A stretch of 64,000 nt of DNA, taken from positions 62,001-126,000 of the forward strand of contig JAPPNO010000073.1 of NCBI GenBank assembly GCA_028873845.1, written 5' to 3'. Source of the DNA: Gemmatimonadota bacterium (lineage in GTDB: Bacteria; Gemmatimonadota; Gemmatimonadetes; Longimicrobiales; Gaopeijiaceae). The notes below the pieces were generated by a model. The model did not search any database. It had not been told where the DNA came from and saw nothing but the letters and a program-made list of their open reading frames with translations. Made by a program: the position numbers and the translations under genes. This document shows, piece after piece, positions 35,259 through 43,949 of the stretch. Position 1 is the stretch's first letter. Every line of letters starts with the position of its first letter.

Positions 35259-35723
35259 ATGAGCGAACCGTTCTACACCGCGCGCGCCAGCGTCGCGAAG
35301 ATCGACGGCATCCACCGCCGCGCCACCCTGGAGGACGGCACCGAGATCGACTTCGGCGTCCACGGTCCCATCAAATCCCACTACCGCCTGCACGACGAAC
35401 CGGATCGGGCCCTCCCCGTCGACTACCTGGTCGCGGCCGCCGCCGGCTGACTGCTCGGGACACTCAACGGCGCACTGGAGGTGCGCGGGATCCCGATGGA
35501 CAACGACGCGATCCGCGTGGAGGCGGAGGGCGTGAAAGAGGTGGTGGACCGGATGGTGGTGCTGACGAAGATCCATGCGCACTACACGATTCGGCTGCCC
35601 GAGGGCGCGCCGCGGGAGAAGGTGGACCGGGCCCTGGCGACGCATGTGGCGAAGTGTCCGACGGCTCGGAGTCTGGAGGGGGCGGTGAAGGTGACCTGGT
35701 CGGCGGATGTGGCGGGGGGGTAG
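35259..35723 (+). CDS. OsmC-family protein with in-frame TGA at the catalytic cysteine (putative selenoprotein)
   Basis: One frame runs from ATG 35259 to TAG 35721-35723, with a single TGA at 35448-35450 (codon 64). The flanks are YLVAAAAG before the TGA and LLGTLNGALEVRGI after it. In OsmC/Ohr-type peroxidases this position is the peroxidatic cysteine, and the second conserved cysteine is present downstream in HVAKCPTARSLEG. Conservation continues without a shift on both sides of the TGA. A two-part hairpin at 35455-35496 fits a bacterial SECIS. Selenocysteine-containing OsmC-like proteins have been described in environmental data. The product would be a thiol or seleno peroxidase of 154 residues. 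The alternatives are a nonsense mutation or a TGC-to-TGA error. The Sec machinery genes are not in this window. Confidence 0.75.
35455..35496 (+). promoter_or_regulatory. candidate bacterial SECIS element
   Basis: TCGGGA (35455-35460) pairs perfectly with TCCCGA (35491-35496). Inside it GCGCAC (35470-35475) pairs perfectly with GTGCGC (35481-35486) around the loop TGGAG. The loop G at its second position is 27 nt past the TGA, within the usual 16-37 nt window for the conserved apical guanine. A 9/4-nt internal loop separates the stems. Confidence 0.65.
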
Positions 35724-35740
35724 GGGACCCCGACTGAACC

Positions 35741-36892
35741 CTACCGTCGTTCGAACCGCACCCGCGCGGCACGCTGGACGTCCAGCGAGTCGGCGGTCAC
35801 CCCGTACAGTTCGGACTCCGTGGCCCACGGCGTCGGGTATTTCAGGATACGGCTCGGCCACCGATAGTGCCCGACGAGCGTCGTCCCGTCCCACACATCG
35901 GCGTCGCGCACCGCCGCTCCCCGTTCAGCGGTCTTGACGACCCACAGCCGGCCCGCGCGGTCGAAGAACATGTCGTCCAGCGGAGGCTTGCGGTCGGGAA
36001 TCGCAAAGGGGTGGTTGTCGATGTCGGCGCGATCCCGCTCGCGGTCGATCCGGCTTTGCGCCCAGTCCCTGTCGGCATCACTCAACGGCGGTCCGGGGAG
36101 CGCGGGACCCTCGATCACGGACACGGTGCCGTCGGGATGATGGAGGTTGATCGAGTAGTCCGAGGTCACCGCCTCCGCCCATGTGCCGCCGTTCGCGTGA
36201 GCGTGAATCCATTGCGGTCCGAAGGGCTGATGGAGGTACATGATGCCACTGAACTCCCCCCTGGTGAACGGCACGGTTGCCTGGCTGACGGACTGGCGCT
36301 CCGCGTCCGCCATCATGACGGTGTCCACGGCCCCGTCGGCACCCACGCGGAGCCGCGCGAAAAAGCTCGGGTCGTCGCCACTGCGAACGGGACCGACACT
36401 GATCAGATCGCCCTCGCTGCTGAAGGTGAACGGAGCCATCAGGCCGACGTTGCCGGGGTGAAGCGTTCTGAGCATCCGCTGGTATTGCGCGCCCGCCGCG
36501 TCAAGCGCGAAGGCGCTGTACCGGGCGCTCTCGCGCACCCATAGTTCGCCATCCGGACCGAACTGCATGCAGCACAGGTCGCCGAATTCGCCGGGACCCT
36601 CGCCCAGGCGGCCGAAGTGGAACGCGTAGTCCCCATTGGGCTCGAAGACGCGTATCTCGGTCGATTGCCGGTCTGCGACGAACACCCGCCCCCGCTCGTC
36701 GGCCGCGACGTGCAGGATGTAGGAAAAGAGATAGGGGTCTTCGCCGGCGACATCACCGATTTCGAGGTCGATGGTGCCCTCGTAGGTGGGTACCTCCGGC
36801 AGGGCGGCTTCGGACTCCTCGCCCTCGGAACAGGCAGCCGCCGTCAGGAGGAATGCCGCGGCGATCGTCGGTCGAAACGGAGCAAGCCTCAT
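35741..36892 (-). CDS. 6-bladed beta-propeller lipoprotein
   Basis: This 383-residue exported protein starts at ATG 36892 with a signal ending in a lipobox (FLLTAAAC). Its blades include RVFVADRQSTEIRVFEPNG and the signature FGRLGEGPGEFGD. A CC pair follows the signature. It converges on the OsmC-like gene, with the stop codons only 17 bp apart. It is the last member of a minus-strand series of propeller and regulatory genes. The ligand is unknown; recognition of sugars or peptides at the cell surface is possible. Confidence 0.8.
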   Translation of the reverse strand: MRLAPFRPTIAAAFLLTAAACSEGEESEAALPEVPTYEGTIDLEIGDVAGEDPYLFSYILHVAADERGRVFVADRQSTEIRVFEPNGDYAFHFGRLGEGPGEFGDLCCMQFGPDGELWVRESARYSAFALDAAGAQYQRMLRTLHPGNVGLMAPFTFSSEGDLISVGPVRSGDDPSFFARLRVGADGAVDTVMMADAERQSVSQATVPFTRGEFSGIMYLHQPFGPQWIHAHANGGTWAEAVTSDYSINLHHPDGTVSVIEGPALPGPPLSDADRDWAQSRIDRERDRADIDNHPFAIPDRKPPLDDMFFDRAGRLWVVKTAERGAAVRDADVWDGTTLVGHYRWPSRILKYPTPWATESELYGVTADSLDVQRAARVRFERR

Positions 36893-36958
36893 GTCAGGCC
36901 CCTCTTTCGGTGGGTGCATATGGTCGCACGTAAGCTTCGGGCGCGCCGGCCTTGGTGT

Positions 36959-38177
36959 TTACCCGGCGGGCAATTCCAACCGGTGCAGCCGGACCGTCTG
37001 GAGCCCCAGTTCCGACTCGTGCACCAACAGCACGTCGTCCGCCCCGAATTCCCGGATCGGTCCGGGCAGCGGCGCCAGGTGGCAGAGGAACTGTCCGTCG
37101 GGTTCGAAGGCGAGCCACCCCGCGGACCTCCCGGGGCCTGTCATACTGGCGTACCCAGATGCGCCCGTCACTGCCGACCACCACGGCGGAGATCGCCGGG
37201 AAGAGTTCGGCCGCGGGTCGCTCCTCGCTGATCATGGCGTCATGAGCCTCGGCCATGGGAGAATAGTCCGGCCTCGGCCGAGTCTCCACGTAGTCCTCGC
37301 GCCACGCATCCACATCCGCCGCGGTCACCTCCCTGTCGGGCTCCGTCCAACGCACGATGAGACGCAGGTTGAACTCGTCGTCGAGGACGCGGACCTCGGT
37401 ACTCATTCCGTATGCCAGAGCGACCGTGGATCCGCCCGCGTCGACCTCGGCGCCCCCGTAGAAGAGACGGGGAAGCCAGAAGGTGCTGAGCGCCTCGTGA
37501 GCGTCCTGCCCCCATCTCCCGTGGGGGATTCGGGCCAGCGTGTCGACGAGGTGGCCGCCGGGACCGTGTGCCTCCACGATCATGGTGTCCGCAACGCTGA
37601 AGTCCGGCTTCCGTGCCCTCGTTTCGGTGGAGTTCACGCTGTAGCCGTTCGCCAGCACCCCTCCGCCCATCGACGAGTTGATGAACTGCGGGGTGAAGCT
37701 CACGTCCCGCGCGAACTCCCCGTCCGCGCTGAAGAGGTTGAAGCGCCAGGGGAAATAGTCGCCGGCCCAGATCGTGTCGGCGGCGGCGATCCACATCTGG
37801 AAGGGACCGTTCTCGAATTCCCCGGGTCCCTCGCCCTGTCTGCCCATCGTGCGCAGGTGCAGGCCATCGGCGTCGTAGACGCGGATCTGATTGGAGCCGC
37901 GGTCGACCGCGACGATGGATCCGTCGGACATCCGTGCCGCGCTCCCGACCCGGGCAAACCACAGGTTCTCGTCGCTCTGGTCGTCGCCGATGACGACGGT
38001 GGGCTGCTCGCTGATCGTGCAGGTCGCGTCGGAGGTGGCGGGGTGGCTGTGAACGATCCTGATGCCGGCGCTGTCGGTGACGAGGGGGGTGGGGCCGGAC
38101 CGGGTACCGGAGTCGCAGGCGAGGAGGAGGGTGAAGGCGGCGGTGGCGGTGGTGACTTTGGTTCCGGGCGTGCTCAT
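36959..38177 (-). pseudogene. 6-bladed beta-propeller lipoprotein, frameshifted near its C-terminus
   Basis: The gene starts at ATG 38177 with a lipobox (FTLLLAC) and the signature MGRQGEGPGEFEN. It reads well to IWVRQYDRPREVRG, then loses homology. The next frame continues with GWLAFEPDGQFLCHLAPLPG and ends properly at 36959. Deleting one base from the GGGG run (plus-strand 37118-37121) restores one continuous protein of about 406 residues. The break is therefore a recent frameshift or a homopolymer assembly error; it costs only the last blade. Confidence 0.75.
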
Positions 38178-38186
38178 GTGGCTAGT

Positions 38187-39920
38187 TTACCCGGAAGGCG
38201 GCCCGCGCAACAGTTTCAGCAGATACTCGACTGCTTCCTGGGATCCCGTACGGCCCATCCAGTAGACCGCCCGTTCGCGCACATCGTCATCGGTCTCGAG
38301 GCGGGCGAGCTCGACCATCTTCCGCACGACTTCCGACTTGGCGGCTTCGTCCCTGGTACGACCGGCTCTGCGGTAGAGAGCATAGAAGATCCGCTCGCGC
38401 AGGTCTGGGTCTTCCAGGCGTCCAAAGGCCTGGACCAGGCCGGACAGTTCCAACGACGGACTTCTGCCCCAGGCGTCCAGGGCCTTGGAGCGGATGTCGC
38501 TCGGCTCGTTCGAGTCGAAGGCCAGATTGAAGAGCCAGGTCTCCCCCTGTTTGCTCCCACTCTCCACCTTCCGGCGCAGCCGGTCGATCAGCGTGCTCTT
38601 GAGTTTTTCGGTCTCGACCGCCGCGTACAGCCGGATCAGCACGTCGGCTTCGACGTCGTCACGGCGGCCCAAGGCCACGATCGCGTCCTCGCGAAGTTCC
38701 TCCGGTCTGGTTGCGTCTGCGGCGTAGACCTCGAGCGCCTTGCGGGCCTCTGCGCTTTCGCTGCGCCTCAGGGCGGAAATCGCCGCCTCCTGTGTTTCCT
38801 CGTAGCTCGACCGGGTGAGCACAGTCACCAGGGCAGCGATTGCGGTCGGGGTGTCGAAGCGCCGCAGCCCCGTCACCGCGGCATGTCTGGCCCTCGGATC
38901 CTGATGGGTCATGGCAACATTGATCAGTTCCCTCTCCGCTTCCCCGGTATCCTCGCGCGCAAGCAACTCGACGGCGCGCACCCGCAGGTTGACGGAGCAC
39001 TCGTCCTCGCGGTCGATCACACCTCGCAGGACCCGGACCCGGTCCGTATCGACGAGCCGCAGGACCGCCGTCAGCGCCTCCTGCTGCACGGAATCGTCGT
39101 CACAGCCCTCCGGGAGCTCACGCCTGCCCGACGAAAACCTGAGGGCTGCTTCAAAATCCCGTAGCGAAACAACGGCATCATCCAACCTGAACCGTTCCAA
39201 ACGCTCCACGGCCCCCTGGTACTCCTGGGCGACAGCTGCCTCGATCGAGTCCATCGCCGGTCCCATCACAACCGCGAGCGAGTCCATGGCCCTGGCCATG
39301 GCGGTCGCGGCACTGTCCCACGCCACCCTGGAATGCGCCGCGATGCTGTCCCACGCCTGTCCGAGGGTCAGCTCCGACTGCCGCAGCACCTCCTCGGCCG
39401 CGCGGGAATCACCCCTCTCCGCCAGTTCTCCGAGGATCCGAAGGCGCAACTGGCGCGCGTCGTTGACGCGACGGAGAAGCAGATCGTCACCGGCTGTCTC
39501 GGGGTGTGCGGCCATCTCCAGCATGTTGTCGAGGAGCAGGTGGGCCTGCTCCAACTGGCCCATCCGATGACGGGCGAAGGCTTCCCAGTAGAAGGCGTCG
39601 CTGACGTGTCTTCCTTTCGGGTACTTCTCACGGAGTTGCCGGAACCTGGCGGCGGCATCCACCCAATTCGCCCGGTTGATCAGCGATCTCGCTAAGAGAA
39701 AATCCCTTTCCTCTTCTCTGTTCTCCTGGGCCGAAAGCTGCCCGCCTTCCCATGCGCGCGCGTGTCCGGCGGTCATGACCGTAACATCCGCGGCTATGAG
39801 AAGGGCCAGGATCGTCCCGGCGATCATCACGCTCTTCCTGCCGTTCGTCGTCGATTTGTGGTTCATCATCTTCGTGCCTCCGGAAGCAAGGCTCATTGGT
39901 AGGTGTCGTAGGTGCTTCAT
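38187..39920 (-). CDS. HEAT-repeat protein with N-terminal membrane segment
   Basis: This 577-residue protein has a hydrophobic segment after about 30 residues (VMIAGTILALLIAADVTVM). A TPR-like region follows (FLLARSLINRANWVDAAARF and FARHRMGQLEQAHLLLDNML). From about residue 270 on come HEAT-like repeats with the pattern LRRFDTPTAIAALVTVL. The middle carries near-repeats of xxAMDSLAVVMGPAMDSIEA. The start could be 39920 or an internal ATG such as 39866. It lies two bases after the anti-sigma-like gene, so it is probably a target or partner of that system on the periplasmic side. Confidence 0.75.
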   Translation of the reverse strand: MKHLRHLPMSLASGGTKMMNHKSTTNGRKSVMIAGTILALLIAADVTVMTAGHARAWEGGQLSAQENREEERDFLLARSLINRANWVDAAARFRQLREKYPKGRHVSDAFYWEAFARHRMGQLEQAHLLLDNMLEMAAHPETAGDDLLLRRVNDARQLRLRILGELAERGDSRAAEEVLRQSELTLGQAWDSIAAHSRVAWDSAATAMARAMDSLAVVMGPAMDSIEAAVAQEYQGAVERLERFRLDDAVVSLRDFEAALRFSSGRRELPEGCDDDSVQQEALTAVLRLVDTDRVRVLRGVIDREDECSVNLRVRAVELLAREDTGEAERELINVAMTHQDPRARHAAVTGLRRFDTPTAIAALVTVLTRSSYEETQEAAISALRRSESAEARKALEVYAADATRPEELREDAIVALGRRDDVEADVLIRLYAAVETEKLKSTLIDRLRRKVESGSKQGETWLFNLAFDSNEPSDIRSKALDAWGRSPSLELSGLVQAFGRLEDPDLRERIFYALYRRAGRTRDEAAKSEVVRKMVELARLETDDDVRERAVYWMGRTGSQEAVEYLLKLLRGPPSG

Positions 39921-39922
39921 GT

Positions 39923-40921
39923 TCAGGTCTCGCTTTCGGCGCTCACCGCGCGCAGTCGCATCAGGGTGCCCTGCCGCTCCATGCTCTCACGGGCCAGATC
40001 CCACTCGAAGTCGGGTGCACCGGGACCCAGGCCTGCCATCTGGATCAGGACGAGTTCCAGATCGTGGAGCAACTCCTCTTCCACCGGGGACGCGGAATCC
40101 GAGAAGCCGATGAACATGCGCGTTTCCACCAGCAGTTCCCGCGCCCACCCGGCCAGATCCGCCTGCGATGCCGGTGTGCGCGGATCGGTTCGGAAGGCGG
40201 TCAGCAGCGTCGCGGCGCGGCCCATGTGACGGGCGGTGGCGTCGTCGAATTCGGGCTCGAAGGTGCGGTTCAGGCGAGTCGGCCGCTCAGCCGGTTCGCT
40301 GACCGCGAACGACACGCGGCTATCGCCCTCATCGTCGGAGTGGGCGTCGGCGGCTACGGTCACCTGCCCCGACATGGCAGCCGGCAGATCGCCGGGATCG
40401 TCCGACTCCGGCACCACCCGCTCGGCGACCGCGGCAGGGGGCGTCTGCACCTGGCGTGTCAACGTGGAGGGGGGCGGCGCGCCAAGCGGAACCGCCGTCT
40501 CATCGGTCGCCGAAGGCCGCGTCCCCCTGCCCAGCCCGATCCCCAGCACCAGCGACGCCGCCGCCGCCAGGGCCGCAACCCAGCCCGCCGCACCCCGCTG
40601 GCCGAGCCACGCCGGACGCAGACGGGACACCGGCACCGCCCGCCGCAGCGACCAGGCCGACTCGATCCGGGCCCACATCTCGTCGCGCGGCGCCGGGGGT
40701 GGCCGGTTGTAGTCCAGCGGGGCGACGATGGGCCACCGGTCGCCCGGAAACCCGGTCTCGACCCCAGCGACCCGCCTCTCACTTTCGGAACTCCGGGCGG
40801 AGGGCGGATTCAGGCGCACGGCAACCCCCGGCCAAATCGAGTCGGCCGGTGTCTCCGGCGGCTCATTGTAGCCCGCGGCCTCGCGCAGCAGAAACTCGGT
40901 GAAGCGGTCGAAGTCCTTCAC
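39923..40921 (-). CDS. anti-sigma-like single-span membrane protein
   Basis: This 332-residue protein starts at GTG 40921, whose codon overlaps the sigma-factor stop (GTGA), with GAGGAG upstream. Residues about 1-105 are cytoplasmic-looking, with two similar YNxPPxxPxxxxW motifs (EPPETPADSIWPGV and RPPPAPRDEMWARIE). One membrane helix follows (AAGWVAALAAAASLVLGIGLG). The outer part is long, low in complexity and ends in helices. No zinc-finger anti-sigma motif is seen, so the anti-sigma role rests on position and topology. Confidence 0.65.
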   Translation of the reverse strand: MKDFDRFTEFLLREAAGYNEPPETPADSIWPGVAVRLNPPSARSSESERRVAGVETGFPGDRWPIVAPLDYNRPPPAPRDEMWARIESAWSLRRAVPVSRLRPAWLGQRGAAGWVAALAAAASLVLGIGLGRGTRPSATDETAVPLGAPPPSTLTRQVQTPPAAVAERVVPESDDPGDLPAAMSGQVTVAADAHSDDEGDSRVSFAVSEPAERPTRLNRTFEPEFDDATARHMGRAATLLTAFRTDPRTPASQADLAGWARELLVETRMFIGFSDSASPVEEELLHDLELVLIQMAGLGPGAPDFEWDLARESMERQGTLMRLRAVSAESET

Positions 40922-41460
40922 GACGCCCACTCCTCGGCGTGCACCGCCAGCATCTCGCGCAACCGGCTGCGCGCCCGGAAGAGCTGGGACTTCGATGTCC
41001 CCGCCTTGATGCCGAGGATCTCGCCGATCTCCTCGTGCGTGTAGCCTTCCAGGTCGTGGAGCAGGAAGACCGTGCGGTATCCCTCGGGCAGGTCGTCGAT
41101 CGCGCGGTGGAGATCCTCGCGCAGGTCGGGTTCGACCCTGGTGGCGGTGCTGGCGCCCACCAACTGATCGTCCAGCGGTGCCTCGCGGGTCCGGAAACGC
41201 TTGATTCGCCTGAGTTCGTTCAGCGACACGGACGTCGCGATCGCCGAGATCCAGGTCCCGAAGGCCGACTCGCCGCGGAAGGTGGCGATCTTGGAGAATG
41301 CGCGCACGAACGTCTCCTGCGTGAAGTCCTGGGCGAGATCGTACTCGCCCGCGAACCGGTAGCAGAGCCGGAAGACCCGGTCGACGTGCAGGTCGTACAG
41401 CGACCGCGCGACGCTGTGATCTCCGTCCTTCAATCGCTGTATGAGTTGCGATTCCGTCAC
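40918..41460 (-). CDS. ECF RNA polymerase sigma factor
   Basis: This 180-residue sigma-70 family factor shows region 2 (DLHVDRVFRLCYRFAGEYDL, then AQDFTQETFVRAF) and region 4 (DDLPEGYRTVFLLHDLEGYT, then HEEIGEILGIKAGTSKSQLF). I chose GTG 41460, which opens VTESQLIQRLKDGDHS as usual. A GTG at 41607 that overlaps the upstream propeller stop would add 49 unconserved residues, but could allow coupling. It should direct transcription of an extracytoplasmic-response set, probably including its own operon. Confidence 0.9.
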   Translation of the reverse strand: MTESQLIQRLKDGDHSVARSLYDLHVDRVFRLCYRFAGEYDLAQDFTQETFVRAFSKIATFRGESAFGTWISAIATSVSLNELRRIKRFRTREAPLDDQLVGASTATRVEPDLREDLHRAIDDLPEGYRTVFLLHDLEGYTHEEIGEILGIKAGTSKSQLFRARSRLREMLAVHAEEWAS

Positions 41461-41603
41461 CGACCCGAGTCTCCGGTTCCGCTCCGGGTTTCCTGTTTCC
41501 GATTGGTGGACACCATGAGGCGGGGAATGGTTGCGCCTGGCGGCCGGGGGCGCAATCGGGTGCTCCGGGTCGGCGGGAATCCGGGTGACGGCGGTCGAAG
41601 GAG

Positions 41604-42752
41604 TCACCGGCGGATCCTCAGGCGGGTCACGTAGGGCGTGCCGATGTCGTCTTCGCCCGTGAACAGGACGTAGTTCGCGGTCGCATGGACCACTGCGCCG
41701 GGTACGCCGAGGTCGATCCGAACCGTCTCCGGAACCGGGATCCGACCCACGAAGACGTGGCCCGCCCCATCCACGAAGAGGGCGGCGATGATCGGTTTGT
41801 GCTCCGGCAGGGCTCGCAGGTGGTCCTCCATCAACGCGACGCCGAGTTCCCGGTAGCGTTCGAACGTTGCACGCACCTCGCCGCGGTCGGTTTCGTCGAC
41901 AGCCGCCGGCCTGACTCCGTCGAGGGTGAACACCAGGGTTGTGTCACCGGCGTGGGAACGCCTGTAGACCCGGTACTCTCCGCTGTTTGCGAACCAGACC
42001 TCGTCTCTGCAACCCAGGGCCCTCTTGAGACTCGGTCCGAAAAAGACCGGCCGCCGGGTGCCCGTCGACGGCAGATCGGCCAGCGTCCGGGTGAACTCCA
42101 GGTACGGCAGCGTGTCCTGCTTCTCCCCATCGGGCGATACCCGGATCGGATAGTGATGGCGAAGGTCGTTGTCGGACATGTCTTCGCTCCTCTCCGCCTT
42201 CGGAAAACGCGTCCACCACTCCATGTAACTGCCGTCCGGCGCGATCGTGCAACGCTCCGAGAGCATGCCCCCGGCCGCCCTGCGGACCCGCGTACCGATG
42301 AGCGTACCGTCCGGAGCAAAGATCGAATAGCGCGGTACCAGCCCGTCCGCCACCCACAGCGTATCTCCCCGCGCGATGGCGGGCCCCAGCGCTTCCCGGA
42401 ACTCACCCGGCCCCTCGCCCTGTCCGCCGAGCGTCCGCAGAAATCCGCCCCCGGCGTCGAAGACCTGGATCTCCTGCGTCGTGCCGTCCAGGATGTAGAT
42501 GTTGTCCCGGGAATCGGCCGCCACCGCGATGACCCTGCCCAGGTAACCATCCGGCGGGCCCCAGATGCGGAGGTCCTCCTCGAGGGTCCACGGAGTCGTG
42601 GTGGTCCAGGCCGATTCGAGGGGATTCTCGACGACGACCTGTGCGGCAGCGGCGTCCGGCGGCACGGCACCGCTGGCCAGCAAGCCCCAAAGGGCCGCTC
42701 CAAGCGGCAAGCATCGTGTGGGTCGCAGGTGCGCCGAGGTGGGGTGGGGCAT
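41604..42752 (-). CDS. 6-bladed beta-propeller exported protein
   Basis: This 382-residue protein begins at ATG 42752 with a signal region (LPLGAALWGLLASGAVPPDA) that seems to lack a lipobox, ending instead near AAAAQ. Blades include NIYILDGTTQEIQVFDAGG and the signature LGGQGEGPGEFRE. The stop overlaps a GTG that could start the sigma-factor gene, so they may share a transcript. It is the most upstream member of the propeller and ECF series. Confidence 0.8.
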   Translation of the reverse strand: MPHPTSAHLRPTRCLPLGAALWGLLASGAVPPDAAAAQVVVENPLESAWTTTTPWTLEEDLRIWGPPDGYLGRVIAVAADSRDNIYILDGTTQEIQVFDAGGGFLRTLGGQGEGPGEFREALGPAIARGDTLWVADGLVPRYSIFAPDGTLIGTRVRRAAGGMLSERCTIAPDGSYMEWWTRFPKAERSEDMSDNDLRHHYPIRVSPDGEKQDTLPYLEFTRTLADLPSTGTRRPVFFGPSLKRALGCRDEVWFANSGEYRVYRRSHAGDTTLVFTLDGVRPAAVDETDRGEVRATFERYRELGVALMEDHLRALPEHKPIIAALFVDGAGHVFVGRIPVPETVRIDLGVPGAVVHATANYVLFTGEDDIGTPYVTRLRIRR

Positions 42753-42913
42753 GGTATTCCCGCGTTGGTAGGCTTCGGTCAGGGCCGGAGGCGGCTCTGT
42801 ACGGTTTGGGGACACGACCGCGGCGCGAATGGTTGCACATCCTTGGCCACAGTTCCAGAGTCGTGAGGTGACCACTTCACCACCTCGATGGAGCTGACTA
42901 TCGTACCTGTACC

Positions 42914-43306
42914 ATGGCCGACCCTCCCGTACCCACCACCCAACCCCGCTCGGCCGACACCGTGCGCGGCACCCAAATCGGTGTCCACACCAATGCGGAA
43001 ATCCTTGCCAGGAAGCTCGGGTACCGCATTCTCGGCGAATCCGCCTTCCTGTCCCGTGACCTCTACGACCTCGCCGTTGCCCATCACCTGGACGCCGTCG
43101 CGCTCGAGACCGCCTTCGACACCATTCACCCGCCCAACCTCTTCGTCATCCAACGCGGCCTCAGCGAGCTTGACCAAGCCACCGTTGTCCGCGATTCCCG
43201 ATCACTCCTACACCCCGCACACACCGGTGAAGCCGCCGACTTCCTTGCCATCGTCCAGCGCCTTGTCGAGCGGGAGATCGCCCGTCGCAACCCCCCCACC
43301 GGCTGA
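42914..43306 (+). CDS. hypothetical protein, possible AbiEii-like nucleotidyltransferase fragment
   Basis: This 130-residue protein begins at ATG 42914. The stretch EILARKLGYRILGESAFLSR followed by DLYDLAVA resembles the C-terminal part of AbiEii-type nucleotidyltransferase toxins, where a KL...RDLYDL pattern is common. The N-terminal nucleotidyltransferase motif is absent, so this may be a shortened or unrelated gene. A dyad GAGGTG/CACCTC (22 bp long) lies just upstream, around 42865-42890. It ends six bases before the next gene, implying an operon. Confidence 0.5.
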   Translation: MADPPVPTTQPRSADTVRGTQIGVHTNAEILARKLGYRILGESAFLSRDLYDLAVAHHLDAVALETAFDTIHPPNLFVIQRGLSELDQATVVRDSRSLLHPAHTGEAADFLAIVQRLVEREIARRNPPTG

Positions 43307-43312
43307 TCTCGG

Positions 43313-43921
43313 ATGCTCGATTTCGACCAGGTCCGCGCCTTCTACTTCGATCCTCCCCCACACGACCCCGAGCGTTTCCCCTCGCGCGAGGAACTCACCG
43401 CCCGCTACGAGCGAGAGCGTTTCGAGACCTGTGTCCTTCGGGGAGGCGATCCCGAGGCCGAAGCGCTCGGTCCCCACGGGTCTCTGATCGGCGGCGATGG
43501 CAAGGCGCTCACCATCCACCACACCATTCCTGAAATTCACGCCAAGCTGCGTCCTCTGCCTCTCACCTGGTTCGACCATCCTCGCCGCCACACCCACACG
43601 CTCCCTCCGGGCGGCATCGAAGAAGCCCACCTCTTCTTCCGTTCCCTCTCCTACGCCTACCTGGCGGGACATCCCGACCGCCCTTCAGGAGCCCGCCTCC
43701 GCCGTCACTTCCAGTCGTCCGAGCTATCCGGCCTTCCCCTGTCCCTTGTCTGGCACGTCCTGGCCTGCGTCCGCGGCTTCGACCTCAACCGGCTTCTCGC
43801 GTACGGTGGCCTCTCCCTTTACGAGATCGCCCGCGCCATCCACCTCACCGATATCCGCCGTACCTTCGTATCCCGTTGGATCAACCAATTCGGCCGTCGA
43901 CCCATCGAGGAAGGGGTGTGA
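43313..43921 (+). CDS. hypothetical protein, second gene of a pair
   Basis: This 202-residue protein starts at ATG 43313 (MLDFDQVRAFYFDPPPHDPE). It has no membrane segment or known motif. The C-terminal third is helical (LSLVWHVLACVRGFDLNRLL, LSLYEIARAIHL) and may be a binding module. Its position six bases after the 130-residue gene suggests a two-gene functional unit, possibly of the toxin-antitoxin type. No family is recognised. Confidence 0.5.
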   Translation: MLDFDQVRAFYFDPPPHDPERFPSREELTARYERERFETCVLRGGDPEAEALGPHGSLIGGDGKALTIHHTIPEIHAKLRPLPLTWFDHPRRHTHTLPPGGIEEAHLFFRSLSYAYLAGHPDRPSGARLRRHFQSSELSGLPLSLVWHVLACVRGFDLNRLLAYGGLSLYEIARAIHLTDIRRTFVSRWINQFGRRPIEEGV

Positions 43922-43949
43922 CTCGCCGCCCCGGCGCCGGTCGAAAGCA

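Noticed and set aside
35481-35723. Separate 80-codon gene starting downstream of the TGA
   Set aside because: It is the second half of an OsmC domain in the same frame as 35259; read-through explains it better than an independent start at GTG.
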